Origin: Deltaproteobacteria bacterium
GTDB lineage: Bacteria; Desulfobacterota; GWC2-55-46; DRQE01
Direction: 5' to 3'
NCBI GenBank assembly: GCA_030631875.1
Contig: DAOVKH010000010.1
Span: 1-15,164, forward strand
Length of the DNA stretch: 15,164 nt
In this document: positions 15,125 through 15,164 of the stretch, in pieces
How the letters are laid out: every line of letters starts with the position of its first letter
Numbering within the stretch: position 1 is the first letter of the stretch
Notes under the pieces: model-generated
Told to the model about the DNA's origin: nothing
Database searches by the model: none
The model's input: the letters and a program-made list of their open reading frames with translations, nothing else
Position numbers and translations under genes: made by a program

Positions 15125-15164
15125 ATGTATACTATTAATGAAATGCGTGGAAAATCGACAAGAA
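15125..15164 (+). CDS. Start of an unidentified gene, cut by the right edge
   Basis: A perfect AGGAGG (15113-15118) lies 6 bases before the ATG at 15125 (an ATG at 15122 would be only 3 bases away). The frame MYTINEMRGKSTR is open to the window edge. No function can be read from 13 residues. The 65-base gap after the barrel gene has no clear terminator, so it may belong to the same transcript. Confidence 0.5.
   Translation, partial: MYTINEMRGKSTR

Overview
The window is a stretch of chromosome from a Gram-negative (diderm) bacterium. It encodes the LPS-export outer-membrane protein LptD, a second outer-membrane beta-barrel, a lipoprotein and several exported proteins. Other pointers to lineage are a system II (ResB/CcsA) cytochrome c maturation pair, a BchE-like B12-type radical SAM enzyme, an MtaA-like corrinoid/Zn methyltransferase, and heavy use of ATA (Ile) and AGG/AGA (Arg) codons. 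Together these suggest an anaerobic or microaerobic bacterium of deltaproteobacterial (Desulfobacterota), Nitrospirota or similar affiliation; that placement is inference. I see no phage, IS element, CRISPR array, integrase or plasmid functions, and no gene-free stretch longer than about 210 bases.

Left block (1-5731, + strand): the C-terminal part of lptD runs in from the left edge. A good ribosome binding site 30 bases later starts a conserved protein of unknown function. An MtaA/uroporphyrinogen-decarboxylase-family methyltransferase with an intact H-x-C...C zinc site follows 4 bases on. Eleven bases later comes an exported protein with a TolB/FlgO-like N-terminal domain fused to an FG-GAP/VCBS-type propeller. 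Spacing suggests these are co-transcribed, although their functions do not obviously belong together.

Middle (5732-9349): an elongator tRNA-Met(CAT) is convergent with a solitary zwf (glucose-6-phosphate dehydrogenase, - strand). A 185-base divergent promoter region separates zwf from a + strand pair: a 78-residue two-helix membrane protein with a CxxC knuckle, and a BchE-like cobalamin-binding radical SAM protein 1 base downstream.

Right block (9350-15164, + strand): resB and ccsA, directly abutting, form the heme export and attachment machinery for c-type cytochromes. A 207-base leader follows, holding promoter-like hexamers, a strong Shine-Dalgarno-like element and a rho-independent terminator. 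After it come a beta-propeller lipoprotein and, with no gap, an outer-membrane beta-barrel with an apparent discoidin (F5/8 type C)-like domain in its middle. The start of another gene with a strong ribosome binding site is cut by the right edge. No CXXCH heme site occurs in the window, so the cytochrome substrates of ResB/CcsA lie elsewhere.

The most interesting points are the terminator-containing leader in front of the lipoprotein/barrel pair, the barrel-plus-discoidin architecture, the unknown protein tied to the MtaA-like methyltransferase, and the CxxC membrane protein tied to the BchE-like enzyme.
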